A stretch of DNA of 64,000 bases from Paenibacillus sp. JZ16 (GTDB taxonomy: Bacteria; Bacillota; Bacilli; Paenibacillales; Paenibacillaceae). The notes below the pieces were generated by a model. The model worked only from the letters and a program-made list of their open reading frames with translations, searched no databases and had not been told where the DNA came from. The first letter of the stretch is position 1. Each line of letters begins with the position of its first letter. The DNA is taken from positions 1,054,001-1,118,000 of the forward strand of contig NZ_CP017659.1 in the NCBI RefSeq assembly GCF_015326965.1, read 5' to 3'. The position numbers and the translations under genes are program-made. This document shows positions 1 to 7,576 of this stretch, in pieces.

Positions 1-236
1 AAAATAAAGTGTCGAACTTGAAAAAAGTCACTGCTAGATCTTGGAATTTACCCGATGATAGCTCTCGATACCGGTCCTCGAACGTAGCGGCGCCCCCATT
101 CCATCCGGCGACTTCTTTTTAGTACGAACTCGTAGTAAGTGGCTGTACCAAATTTAATACGTTTTCGTAGCAATGTCAAGATGCAAATGCCGTAGTTATT
201 TTGTGAATAAACTCTTTGCGACCATTTCATTCGTCT
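1..236. other. Window edge with no assigned gene
   Basis: No recognisable gene lies between the window edge and the first VOC gene. A 60-codon open frame on the minus strand (48-230) has no ribosome binding site that I can see and resembles no family I know. It may be a remnant. Confidence 0.4.
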
Positions 237-632
237 CTAGGTTAATTGCTGCGCTATCTCCCAGACATGTCCTGCCGGATCCATGAAGGCAGCAGTGCGT
301 ACTCCCCAAGGCCGGTCCATTGGACCGTTAAGTAGAGTTACGCCATGTGGTTTCAATTCATCACACACTGCATCTACATCATCCACCCGGATAGTAAACT
401 GGAAACGAGATCCGGAATCTCGGTTTGCGACTGTTCCAGGATGGATCAGACCATATGCTTCAGAAATATCCAGGAGATTTATGCTCATATTTCCGAAGTT
501 GAATACCGCAGAAACAGCGTCTTCATATACGACGGATAATCCGAATACTTCTTGATAGAACGCCCTCGCTCTTTGCAAATCCTCTACAAATAAAGTTATC
601 ACATCCATATTCAAGGATCCTAAAGTTTTCAT
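237..632 (-). CDS. VOC (glyoxalase/bleomycin-resistance fold) family protein
   Basis: This is a small protein of about 131 residues with the vicinal-oxygen-chelate pattern: a beta strand starting MDVITLFVEDLQRA, the FYQEVFGLSVVYED helix-strand unit, and a C-terminal DPAGHVWEIAQ strand that usually ends a VOC domain. Members bind a metal and act as lyases, dioxygenases or drug-binding proteins; the substrate cannot be read here. I chose the ATG at 632 (an adjacent ATG lies at 635) because AAGGGG stands just upstream, whereas the longer frame to 665 has no such site. The gene follows the DinB gene with 22 bp between, so the two are probably one transcript. VOC and DinB proteins are often paired in Bacillales stress-type loci. 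Confidence 0.8.
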   Translation of the reverse strand: MKTLGSLNMDVITLFVEDLQRARAFYQEVFGLSVVYEDAVSAVFNFGNMSINLLDISEAYGLIHPGTVANRDSGSRFQFTIRVDDVDAVCDELKPHGVTLLNGPMDRPWGVRTAAFMDPAGHVWEIAQQLT

Positions 633-654
633 CATATACCCCTTCACGTTAAAA

Positions 655-1164
655 TTAAAACTCAAGTTTTAGATCCAGTTCGACCTTCTGCCGTAAGTGA
701 TGGCGGAAATGCATACCGACCAAATCGAACCACTCCCGTGCGTTGAGCCACCCAAATCCCTCATGTCTGACTTTATAATTTGGGTTTATTGCATTTAAGT
801 TTTCCTCCCATTCATACATTCTCTGAAGCACCGTATCGAGTCCGCGAATGAGATCATCCACGGTTTCCGAATTACTTGGGGTATTCTCAGGCCCATCCGG
901 TAATCTGATTTTTATCGGAGGAAATGAACCGGCGCAAAACAATTGATAACCAGCCTCTGTCTTTCCTTGCAGTTGCTCTTCACTCATGGACGCACATCTT
1001 TGCACTTGGTCAAGGTAATCGAGAGCAGTGAGGATCATATGGTCATACATTTGGCCGAGTGACCATACGCCTCGATCAGATACATGTCTTAATTGGTCGA
1101 TGGAATACTGCTGCAGATTGATCTTGTATAAATCGATTAGTTCCGAATAATTCAATTGCCTCAC
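655..1164 (-). CDS. DinB/YfiT-like four-helix metalloprotein
   Basis: The product of about 169 residues matches the DinB superfamily: an N-terminal helix with YSIDQLRHVSDRGVWSLGQMYDHM, in which the WSLGQMYDHM motif supplies a metal-ligand histidine, and a C-terminal EWFDLVGMHFRHHLRQ helix that supplies the other histidines. DinB-fold proteins include bacillithiol or mycothiol transferases and many proteins of unknown role. The start is a GTG at 1164. A TTG at 1155, preceded by AGGTGAGG, is an alternative, so the first three residues are uncertain. It lies upstream of the VOC gene in the same direction and probably shares its promoter. Confidence 0.8.
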   Translation of the reverse strand: MRQLNYSELIDLYKINLQQYSIDQLRHVSDRGVWSLGQMYDHMILTALDYLDQVQRCASMSEEQLQGKTEAGYQLFCAGSFPPIKIRLPDGPENTPSNSETVDDLIRGLDTVLQRMYEWEENLNAINPNYKVRHEGFGWLNAREWFDLVGMHFRHHLRQKVELDLKLEF

Positions 1165-1319
1165 CTTTCCATCATGTCAAATCAACTCATTCTCATCCTA
1201 TTACAGTAGAGTATTGGATATTTCTTTTTATTTGCTATTTTGTCTTACTTTTCAGAGTCAAGCAATTTCACAATTCAGGCATGGCTCATAATAGTATATG
1301 TATCCTTTAATATTGGAAA

Positions 1320-2210
1320 TTAATTACTGGGCAGTTGGATGTCATGCCAACCACTTACATCACATTGGCCATATTCATTATCGCCTACAGCCACCACCGT
1401 GCCGTCCGATTTTACGCCGAGAGTATGAACGCAACCCGCAGCAATTGAAACAATATCGCGCCAGCCGCTTACATTACATTGGCCATGCTCATTCCAACCC
1501 ACAGCCGTCACCGTACCGTCCGATCTTAGGCCGATGGTGTGATGACTACCCGCCGCTATCGCCATAGTATCGCGCCAGCCGCTTACATCGCATTGGCCAT
1601 GCTTATTTAAACCCGCAGCCACCACCGTGCCGTCCGACTTAAGCCCGACAGTATGAAGGTACCCTGCCTCAGCTGCCACAATGTCGCGCCAGCCGCTTAC
1701 ATTACATTGGCCATAACGATTGTTACCCACAGTTGTCAGCATTCCATTCGATTTAAGCCCGACGGTATGCCAGTCACCAGCCGCAACCGCAACCATATCA
1801 CGCCAGCCGCTCACATTGCATTGGCCTTCATGATCTCGACCCACAGCCACCACCGTGCCATCCGATTTAAGCCCGACGGTTCGACGCCAACCCGCCGCAA
1901 CCGCCACGATGTCACGCCAGTCGTTTACATTGCATTGGTCATGCTTGTTCCAACCCACAGCTGCCACGGTGCCGTCCGATCTAAGCCCGACGGTATGAGC
2001 ATTACCTGTATTCGTCGCCATATGAACATTCCCCGCCGCTACCGCAACCATATCTCGCCAGCCGCTTACATCACATTGGCCATATTTATTATCCCCTACA
2101 GCTGTTACCGTACCGTCCGAATTAAGTCCTACGGTATGACGGCAACCCGCTGCTATGATATCTTTCGGCATTGCCCATACCTTGCTATATCCAAGTTCAC
2201 CCTTTTCCAT
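1320..2210 (-). CDS. RCC1-repeat (beta-propeller) protein
   Basis: The 296-residue protein is almost wholly built from seven tandem repeats of about 38 residues with the consensus D-[IM]-VAVAAG-x-x-HTVGL-[KR]-SDGTV-x-AVG-x-N-x-x-GQC-[ND]-VSGWR. This is the RCC1 (regulator of chromosome condensation) blade motif, which folds as a seven-bladed propeller. Repeat 2 carries a nine-residue insertion (HMATNTGNA). No signal peptide or membrane segment is visible, so the protein is probably cytoplasmic. The start at 2210 follows a clear GAGGAGAG ribosome binding site. RCC1-like proteins are common in Paenibacillus but their role is unknown. A binding or scaffold function is the likely general property; nothing here indicates a partner. 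Confidence 0.85.
   Translation of the reverse strand: MEKGELGYSKVWAMPKDIIAAGCRHTVGLNSDGTVTAVGDNKYGQCDVSGWRDMVAVAAGNVHMATNTGNAHTVGLRSDGTVAAVGWNKHDQCNVNDWRDIVAVAAGWRRTVGLKSDGTVVAVGRDHEGQCNVSGWRDMVAVAAGDWHTVGLKSNGMLTTVGNNRYGQCNVSGWRDIVAAEAGYLHTVGLKSDGTVVAAGLNKHGQCDVSGWRDTMAIAAGSHHTIGLRSDGTVTAVGWNEHGQCNVSGWRDIVSIAAGCVHTLGVKSDGTVVAVGDNEYGQCDVSGWHDIQLPSN
1330..2190 (-). repeat. Seven tandem ~114-bp coding repeats (RCC1 blades)
   Basis: The DNA repeats with a period of about 114 bp. The string CGCCAGCCGCT(T/C)AC recurs at each blade boundary on the plus strand. The DNA-level similarity is high enough for recombination to change the copy number. Confidence 0.8.
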
Positions 2211-2364
2211 TAAGCTCTCCTCCTCGTTTGTTCCGTCTAACTTCGATCATACAACATTCATGCAAGTACTCGTTTGATATACCCATAATCCTTGTGGGGA
2301 TGGCTGTAAATCTCAAGATGTTGTCATCATACTTCAGAGTTTGACTTTAAGGAAGGTGTAGCCA

Positions 2365-2505
2365 ATGGGACAAAATACCTTTATACCGTAACCAATTTCC
2401 AAAGGACTTCTCGTTAGCACCACCGCATTGAGAAAATATGAAGATCTAAGTTTGGTGCCGGGCGTACCTCGTACAACCAGTAATAGAAGATATTATACAC
2501 CTTAG
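2365..2505 (+). pseudogene. MerR-family regulator remnant (N-terminal HTH only, in-frame stop)
   Basis: Reading from the ATG at 2365 gives MGQNTFIP, a TAA stop at 2389, then in the same frame ISKGLLVSTTALRKYEDL and VPGVPRTTSNRRYYT before a second stop at 2503. The LRKYEDL...VPRTTSNRRYY pattern is the MerR helix-turn-helix plus the start of the wing. Nothing downstream continues a MerR coiled coil. This is therefore the N-terminal third of a dead MerR gene carrying one nonsense codon. It lies just ahead of a truncated CMD gene, a pairing often seen in intact loci. Confidence 0.65.
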
Positions 2506-2590
2506 CTCCCGAACTGAATTGCTTGCGTTAGAGATGACTTTAAGGTTTATACTTATTCCTAACCATGAAATGATTGGAGGAATAAATGAT

Positions 2591-2791
2591 ATGGCAGAAA
2601 AACAAACGGCTGGACGTAATTTACTCGGTGAGTTTGCACCCAAATTCGCTCAACTCAATGATGACGTCTTATTTGGTGAGGGATGGTCCAGAGAAGAGGA
2701 GTTATCCCCTCGTCATCGAAGTATAACTCGTTATAAAAAGAATGCATCGAACCTATGGGTCTGCTGCATTTTTTCGGGATCAGCAAATTGA
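2591..2791 (+). pseudogene. Carboxymuconolactone decarboxylase (CMD) family gene, 3'-truncated
   Basis: An ATG at 2591 with GGAGG about 15 bases upstream starts MAEKQTAGRNLLGEFAPKFA, followed by LNDDVLFGEGWSREEELSPR. This is the N-terminus of CMD/AhpD-like proteins, which normally run 120-250 residues and carry a CxxC or related redox motif later on. The similarity ends near 2725 and the frame runs into unrelated sequence and a stop at 2789. The catalytic half is absent, so the gene is not functional. Confidence 0.65.
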
Positions 2792-2829
2792 CATCCATAC
2801 AAACCTTATGATACTATCCTTCCTATTCA

Positions 2830-2853
2830 TAGAGTTAACTCGAAGTCTATAGT
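2830..2853 (+). promoter_or_regulatory. Putative MerR operator/promoter upstream of merR
   Basis: TAGAGTTAACTC at 2830-2841 matches 12 of the 14 bases of the palindrome at the SDR promoter. A TATAGT (2848-2853) could be the -10 box. The -35 region is weak. Confidence 0.45.
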
Positions 2854-2872
2854 AGTTATAAGGAGAGATATG

Positions 2873-3289
2873 ATGAAGACATATTCGATCAGTGAAGCAG
2901 CAAAGGAATTAAATGTCACTGCTTATACGCTGCGTTACTATGACAAGGAAGGACTTATGCCTTTTGTTGAACGCACGGCAAGCGGCCAACGTTTGTTTAA
3001 AGAATCCGATCTTGCCGCTTTAAAGGTAATTGAATGTTTAAAATCCACAGGTATGCAAATCAAGGAAATAAAGACCTTCATAGATTGGGTGATGGATGGA
3101 GATGCCACATTGCAGCAAAGATTTGACATGTTTATGGAACGAAAAGCTATAGTGGAAAAACAGATGGAAGAACTAAAACAAACAATGGAACTAGTCGAGC
3201 ATAAATGCTTATACTACAAAACGGCATTAGAAGCCGGAACTGAAGATATTCATATAAACAATAAAATAGAAATTCCTATTTCTAACTAA
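2873..3289 (+). CDS. MerR-family transcriptional regulator
   Basis: The 138-residue protein has the MerR N-terminal winged HTH (MKTYSISEAAKELNVTAYTL, then RYYDKEGLMPFV and an SGQRLFKESDL wing) and a long dimerisation coil rich in E, K and M (residues 80-120). Two ATGs lie at 2870 and 2873; the second is better spaced (7 bases) from AAGGAG. No metal-binding cysteine pair stands out, so a small organic or electrophile effector is more likely than a metal. It precedes the SDR gene by 152 bp in the same direction. A half-matching copy of the SDR operator, TAGAGTTAACTC, lies at 2830-2841 ahead of this gene, which suggests autoregulation. Confidence 0.88.
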   Translation: MKTYSISEAAKELNVTAYTLRYYDKEGLMPFVERTASGQRLFKESDLAALKVIECLKSTGMQIKEIKTFIDWVMDGDATLQQRFDMFMERKAIVEKQMEELKQTMELVEHKCLYYKTALEAGTEDIHINNKIEIPISN

Positions 3290-3383
3290 AGATGAGCCTC
3301 CTGTAATTTAGATGATAAATACGGGTGGCTCTTTCTTTTGTTTCTTATACGTTAGCCGATCTCTAAATCGTTAAAATCCTCTC

Positions 3384-3414
3384 TTGCTTTAGAGTTAACT
3401 CTATGGTTTACACT
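3384..3414 (+). promoter_or_regulatory. MerR-type promoter with 19-bp spacer and TAGAGTTAACTCTA palindrome
   Basis: TTGCTT (3384-3389) and TACACT (3409-3414) are separated by exactly 19 bp, the long spacer typical of promoters that MerR proteins activate by DNA twisting. The spacer begins with the perfect 14-bp palindrome TAGAGTTAACTCTA (3390-3403). The same palindrome in the same position is found at 55061-55074. Confidence 0.75.
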
Positions 3415-3441
3415 CAATTTATACTCAAAGGAGGAATCGAG

Positions 3442-4188
3442 ATGACGATTGAAAACAAAGTAGTTATAATCACTGGAGCTTCTTCCGGAATTGGAGAAGC
3501 TACTGCAAAATTATTGGCAAGCAAGGGTGCCAGAATTGTTATGGGCGCACGCCGCGAAGACAAATTAAAAGCCTTGGCTGAGGAAATTCAAAAAGCTGGT
3601 GGACATGCTGCTTATCGTGTAACAGATGTTGTTAATCCAGATGATAGTCATAAACTTGTTCAGCTAGCTAAAGACACTTTTGGCGGTGTCGATGTAATCT
3701 TCTTGAACGCTGGACTAATGCCTAATTCCCCCCTTTCCGAATTAAAAACAGACGAGTGGCACCAGATGGTTGACGTAAATATTAAAGGTGTATTGAATGG
3801 TATCGCCGCAGTATTGCCAACATTCACATCGCAAAAGTCTGGACATATCATCACTACTTCATCCGTGGCCGGGCTCAAAGCTTACCCAGGCGGTGCGGTT
3901 TATGGCGCAACAAAGTGGGCTGTTCGGGATTTGATGGAAGTGTTGCGCATGGAATCAGCCCAAGAAGGTACGAACATCCGCACAGCAACGATATATCCCG
4001 CGGCGATCCACACGGAATTGCTGGATACAATTACGGATAAGAATATTTCTGAAGGTATGACTGCGTTGTACGAACAATATGGCATTTCACCTGATCGAGT
4101 AGCCAATGTTGTCGCATTCGCGATTGATCAGCCAGAAGATACGAACGTTAATGAATTTACAATTGGACCAACAAAGCAACCTTGGTAA
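3442..4188 (+). CDS. Short-chain dehydrogenase/reductase (SDR, classical)
   Basis: This is a 248-residue classical SDR with an N-terminal VVIITGASSGIGEATAKLL nucleotide-binding glycine motif (TGxxxGIG), LNAG at about residue 88, a catalytic Ser near residue 138 (TTSSVAG) and a YGATK motif carrying the catalytic Tyr and Lys. It probably reduces or oxidises a carbonyl or alcohol with NAD(P)H. I took the ATG at 3442 because AAAGGAGG precedes it; the longer frame from 3403 starts inside the promoter palindrome. The gene is preceded by a MerR-type promoter and is almost certainly the target of the adjacent MerR regulator. It ends before a terminator at 4233. Confidence 0.9.
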   Translation: MTIENKVVIITGASSGIGEATAKLLASKGARIVMGARREDKLKALAEEIQKAGGHAAYRVTDVVNPDDSHKLVQLAKDTFGGVDVIFLNAGLMPNSPLSELKTDEWHQMVDVNIKGVLNGIAAVLPTFTSQKSGHIITTSSVAGLKAYPGGAVYGATKWAVRDLMEVLRMESAQEGTNIRTATIYPAAIHTELLDTITDKNISEGMTALYEQYGISPDRVANVVAFAIDQPEDTNVNEFTIGPTKQPW

Positions 4189-4232
4189 TACTCATAAGAT
4201 AAAGCAAAGAGCTATTCAGCTACTAAAAGATC

Positions 4233-4267
4233 AGGCTGTCGAGATAACCTCGGCAGCCTTGTTTTAT
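4233..4267 (+). terminator. Intrinsic terminator after the SDR gene
   Basis: The stem AGGCTGTCGAG / CTCGGCAGCCT (one G-T pair, five-base loop) is followed by TGTTTTAT. Confidence 0.75.
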
Positions 4268-4386
4268 GTTCATAATAAAAAGACCCTCAAAGAGAGCCTT
4301 TTTTAGGTTAATGCTAAGAATGTTGATTAAGGATGATTCAGCTAACACCTATACTCTGAAGTCGTTGTAGCGGGATTCTCACTATA

Positions 4387-6120
4387 TTATTCTTCGAACA
4401 ACTTCTCGCCACGATGGAGCCGCCATGCAATTTTAGCCGTATGCGGCGTCTCACGGGAAGTCGGAGCATGCGACGCCAAATAACGGGTAACCGCAAGGAT
4501 CAGCGTTTCGCGGGCCCTCTCTGCGAACGGTCCAGACTCGGAAGCCCAGTGGTCATATTCCGCCACGGCCGCCTCGTACATCTGGAAGGTGTGGAATTCT
4601 GCATCCTCTCGAAGGAGCGCATGACCCAATACGTTGAATAAAGGTTCTGGCTTTCCGCCGCTGCGCAGATAACGGATCACCCATGCCGCCGCCGGCGCCA
4701 CTTGCTGTTGCTTGTTGAGAATCTCAAGCAGCTCGGCGGGCTGCGGTACTTCCTCTGTTGCACCCATTGCATCTGGTCTCGGTGCAGCAGGGACGTTCAA
4801 AAACCGGTCGAGGTAAATCGTAGCCGCAGTATGGAAAATACCGCGAACCAGCCATAAATCAGCGGAGCGGATCAAACCTTCGTGAACGGCGTGAGCATGC
4901 GTAAAGGTGTGCAGCACCGAGATCCAGTCCCCGAAATCGTTATGCGTATGGAAACGGACGATCCGTTCTGAAGCAGCCAATGCGGCAATTTGCGAGATAC
5001 GCACTGCAGAGGCGCCCCCGAGTAAAGCATCCTTCAACATGTGTACTGTCCGAAGCGGATCATCGCCAAGCAGCGCTTGAAACAGCGCCTCGTCATCGAT
5101 GCCAGAGCCCCCGCTTCCCGTTGAAACGCCTTTTTGGGACAGCTCCTCAAACGCTTCCTTTATCGGCTGAACCAAATTGACCGGGGACTGCCAGCTATGA
5201 AGCTCTTCGCTCCGCGATGCGTTCCCGAACATCGGAACGAGTGAAGCGAGTACATATTGGTGCTGCTCGTGCCCAACGTACTTCAAGCTCTCAAATGCCT
5301 TATTATGGAAGTCTAGCGTATGGCCTCCATTAATATAAAAATGATCCGTCGCCGCCATGCTCATCATAGAGAATAATCGCTTCTTATCGGTTCCCGCTTG
5401 CACGGCAGTCAGCAGTACCCGTTCCGCACCGCGCGTATCCCGAACCTCAATGCAATCGCGATACCATCCCGTCAACCGTTCTTCGGAGACGCCTGCATCC
5501 GGAAGTGGATCGAGTAAGAATCGCGTTCCGCCACCGGCTGATTCGCGCGCCGTGTGCAGGAGTCCTTGAAACAACGCAAGGATCCGGCCTTGTTTATCGA
5601 GCTTTGGCAGGACGTTGGCCATCGCGGTCAAAATCGTTAATCCAGAGCCCCACCCTTGCCTGCGCTGTTTGACCCCAAATTCGATCCCAATCGCGGCAAT
5701 TTCCGTATCTGGAACGCCCGCCTCCATTAATCCGACTATGGACTTGGCTATGACAAGTCCGATATTTTGCTCAAGGCCGCTCAGAAGTCGGTCTTTATAC
5801 AGCTGTACTTGATTGCTGTTCCTGGATTTTGGGTTGACCCATATCAAACCGTCTTGAACGGTTATATCGTGTACCGGTACATCGTCCGCCCAAGGGTCCA
5901 GCGTTCCGCCGCTGCATACATCAAACCGGGCATGATGCCAATGGCATGTCAAAATTCCGTTGCATAAACTTCCCATGTGGAGCGGAAAACCGAGGTGAGG
6001 GCACCGGTTGTCAAGCGCGTGCACTTCATCCTCGTGATAAAATACTACGATGCCCCCCTTAATCAGCTTCGGTCCTTCTCGAAGATCATCCACTGTACCC
6101 GCCTGAATCCAACCATTCAT
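4387..6120 (-). CDS. Rieske [2Fe-2S] protein with long uncharacterised C-terminal domain
   Basis: The 577-residue protein starts with a Rieske domain of about 100 residues: CPHLGF at about residue 40 and CHWHHARFD at about residue 59 form the C-x-H...C-x2-H cluster-binding pair. The remaining 470 or so residues are mainly helical, with GGHTLDFHNKAFE, several His-rich helices (ERIVRFHTHNDFGDW, FTHAHAVHEG) and no oxygenase mononuclear-iron motif or flavin motif that I recognise. The histidines could bind a second metal. It is far longer than a stand-alone Rieske ferredoxin. GGAGG lies 7 bases before the ATG at 6120. The gene appears monocistronic. A redox enzyme fed through its own Rieske cluster is the plausible reading; the substrate is unknown. 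Confidence 0.8.
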   Translation of the reverse strand: MNGWIQAGTVDDLREGPKLIKGGIVVFYHEDEVHALDNRCPHLGFPLHMGSLCNGILTCHWHHARFDVCSGGTLDPWADDVPVHDITVQDGLIWVNPKSRNSNQVQLYKDRLLSGLEQNIGLVIAKSIVGLMEAGVPDTEIAAIGIEFGVKQRRQGWGSGLTILTAMANVLPKLDKQGRILALFQGLLHTARESAGGGTRFLLDPLPDAGVSEERLTGWYRDCIEVRDTRGAERVLLTAVQAGTDKKRLFSMMSMAATDHFYINGGHTLDFHNKAFESLKYVGHEQHQYVLASLVPMFGNASRSEELHSWQSPVNLVQPIKEAFEELSQKGVSTGSGGSGIDDEALFQALLGDDPLRTVHMLKDALLGGASAVRISQIAALAASERIVRFHTHNDFGDWISVLHTFTHAHAVHEGLIRSADLWLVRGIFHTAATIYLDRFLNVPAAPRPDAMGATEEVPQPAELLEILNKQQQVAPAAAWVIRYLRSGGKPEPLFNVLGHALLREDAEFHTFQMYEAAVAEYDHWASESGPFAERARETLILAVTRYLASHAPTSRETPHTAKIAWRLHRGEKLFEE

Positions 6121-6226
6121 GAAAACGCCTCCATTTTCAATATCATGCGAATTCCTTGCATATAGAATATCTTATTTCCAAAACTTTTGAAACATGTATG
6201 TTTAAAAAGTGAATAGAAATCGATTA

Positions 6227-6580
6227 CTAGGAATGTTTTGTAGGATGATACACGGAGTTCCTCAGAAATATGGATACAGAACTTAGAATCAAAAATAGAA
6301 TTCCCCCAAAGACAACGTATTGGGTTCCTAATCTTGATATAAATAGTCCACACACTGTGGCTCCAATGGTTGTTCCTAAATTTGTGGATGTCAAGAATAT
6401 ACCATTAGCAAACTCGGGAGCCTCGGGAGCTGTGGACGTAATCCAGTATTGATTGATGTTAGCTCCTATTCCGGCCAAAATTCCCCAGAGTAAAATGATT
6501 AGGTATATTGGTACATATCGGCCTAGAGATATTCTGGTATTCTTTATGTCGAAAAGAACTTTATCGACACTTCGTCGTAA
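6227..6580 (-). pseudogene. MFS transporter remnant (C-terminal part)
   Basis: An open frame extends upstream of the first ATG to about 6580 and encodes GRYVPIYLIILLWGILAG, then PEFANGIFLTSTNLGTTIGA and a final hydrophobic helix. This is the last three or so membrane segments of a 12-TM major facilitator drug-efflux-type transporter. The N-terminal eight or nine helices are missing; the frame runs directly into the end of the neighbouring VOC gene. It is a deletion remnant and not a working pump. Confidence 0.7.
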
Positions 6581-6583
6581 AAG

Positions 6584-6967
6584 TTACTTCTCCACAATCT
6601 GAATTAGGTTACCGCAGGTATCGTCGAAGACAGCTATTGTAAGCTCGCCCATTTTTGTCGGCTCCATAGTAAACTTTACGCCTTGTTCCAACAATCGTTT
6701 ATACTCTTTATTAATTTCTGCAACGCCAAACATGGTTGCTGGGATGCCATCGGCAAATATCTTCTTTTGATACTCCTTGGCGGCAGGATGGTTATTCGGT
6801 TCGAGTAAAAGCTCGGTACCGTCCTGCTCATCGGGCGAAACAAGCGTTATCCACCTAAATTCTCCGACGGGAACGTCCTCCTTTTTTACAAAACCAAGCT
6901 TTTCTGAATAAAACTCCAGTGCCTTGTCTTGATCTTCCACGAATAAACTGGTAACCATTATTTTCAT
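6584..6967 (-). CDS. VOC (glyoxalase-fold) family protein
   Basis: This is a complete 127-residue single-domain VOC protein: MVTSLFVEDQDKALEFYSEK, GTELLLEP, an ATMFGV strand and a terminal DTCGNLIQIVE strand that carries the last metal-ligand position. Such proteins act in detoxification or as antibiotic-binding or unknown enzymes. The ATG at 6967 follows AAAGGAGG. It is not cotranscribed with an obvious partner. An MFS remnant begins immediately beyond its stop codon. Confidence 0.85.
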   Translation of the reverse strand: MKIMVTSLFVEDQDKALEFYSEKLGFVKKEDVPVGEFRWITLVSPDEQDGTELLLEPNNHPAAKEYQKKIFADGIPATMFGVAEINKEYKRLLEQGVKFTMEPTKMGELTIAVFDDTCGNLIQIVEK

Positions 6968-7053
6968 GCTGTTATTGCCTCCTTTGATATTTGCAACGTT
7001 GGTGCTCTGTTAACAATCTGACTCTAAACAGAAAAAACCATACATTCGTCAGA

Positions 7054-7090
7054 AGAAAGAGGCTGTTCTTGAGACAGCCTCTTTCTTGTA
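7054..7090. terminator. Bidirectional intrinsic terminator
   Basis: A 12-bp perfect stem, AGAAAGAGGCTG / CAGCCTCTTTCT, with a nine-base loop. The A/T tails lie on both sides. Confidence 0.7.
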
Positions 7091-7576
7091 GCTTATATGG
7101 AGTGATATTCATACATCGCCTCGGTAACCGAGGTTCGCTTCGCCGGTATTCCCTTCAACATGTTCCCCGGAATAATTCGAACATCCCTTCAATCGGACCT
7201 AAATTCATTAGGAATCGCTTTGAACCGTAGATAACGAAACGAGGACCGGACCGGCAAAATCCGAAGCTTCCTCGCCTTTTGGATTGTGAAGACGGAACAG
7301 GAAAGCGTCGCCTGTTTCAGACTTCCACACCAGCAGAGAGTCTTGGATTCACATGAGTTCACCCTTTCTGTATTCCGTTCATACGCTTCATGTCTGCAAT
7401 GGATGATCACATAGCCACTGATTTCACGATATTTGCAATCGGTTTAAGTCCAGAATATCGAGCAACTGCTCCATGTAAAGTTACAGATCTGTCTGCAATG
7501 AGGCGGATCTCATTTTCATTAAGTCTCCACGAGATTATCCAGAAATAACTCCCATCTTTATCCTTCTGATGCCTAA
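7091..7576. other. Gene-poor stretch with decayed coding sequence
   Basis: No intact gene is visible. On the minus strand an open frame of 47 codons (7208-7348) reads QDSLLVWKSETGDAFLFRLH and then NPKGEEASDFAGPVLVSL, which looks like real protein sequence but has no start of its own. I do not recognise the family; it is probably a gene fragment. Confidence 0.4.

Noticed and set aside
1653..2213. Long plus-strand frame opposite the RCC1 gene
   Set aside because: It is the antisense shadow of a repetitive gene; its repeats mirror the RCC1 blades and it has no ribosome site.
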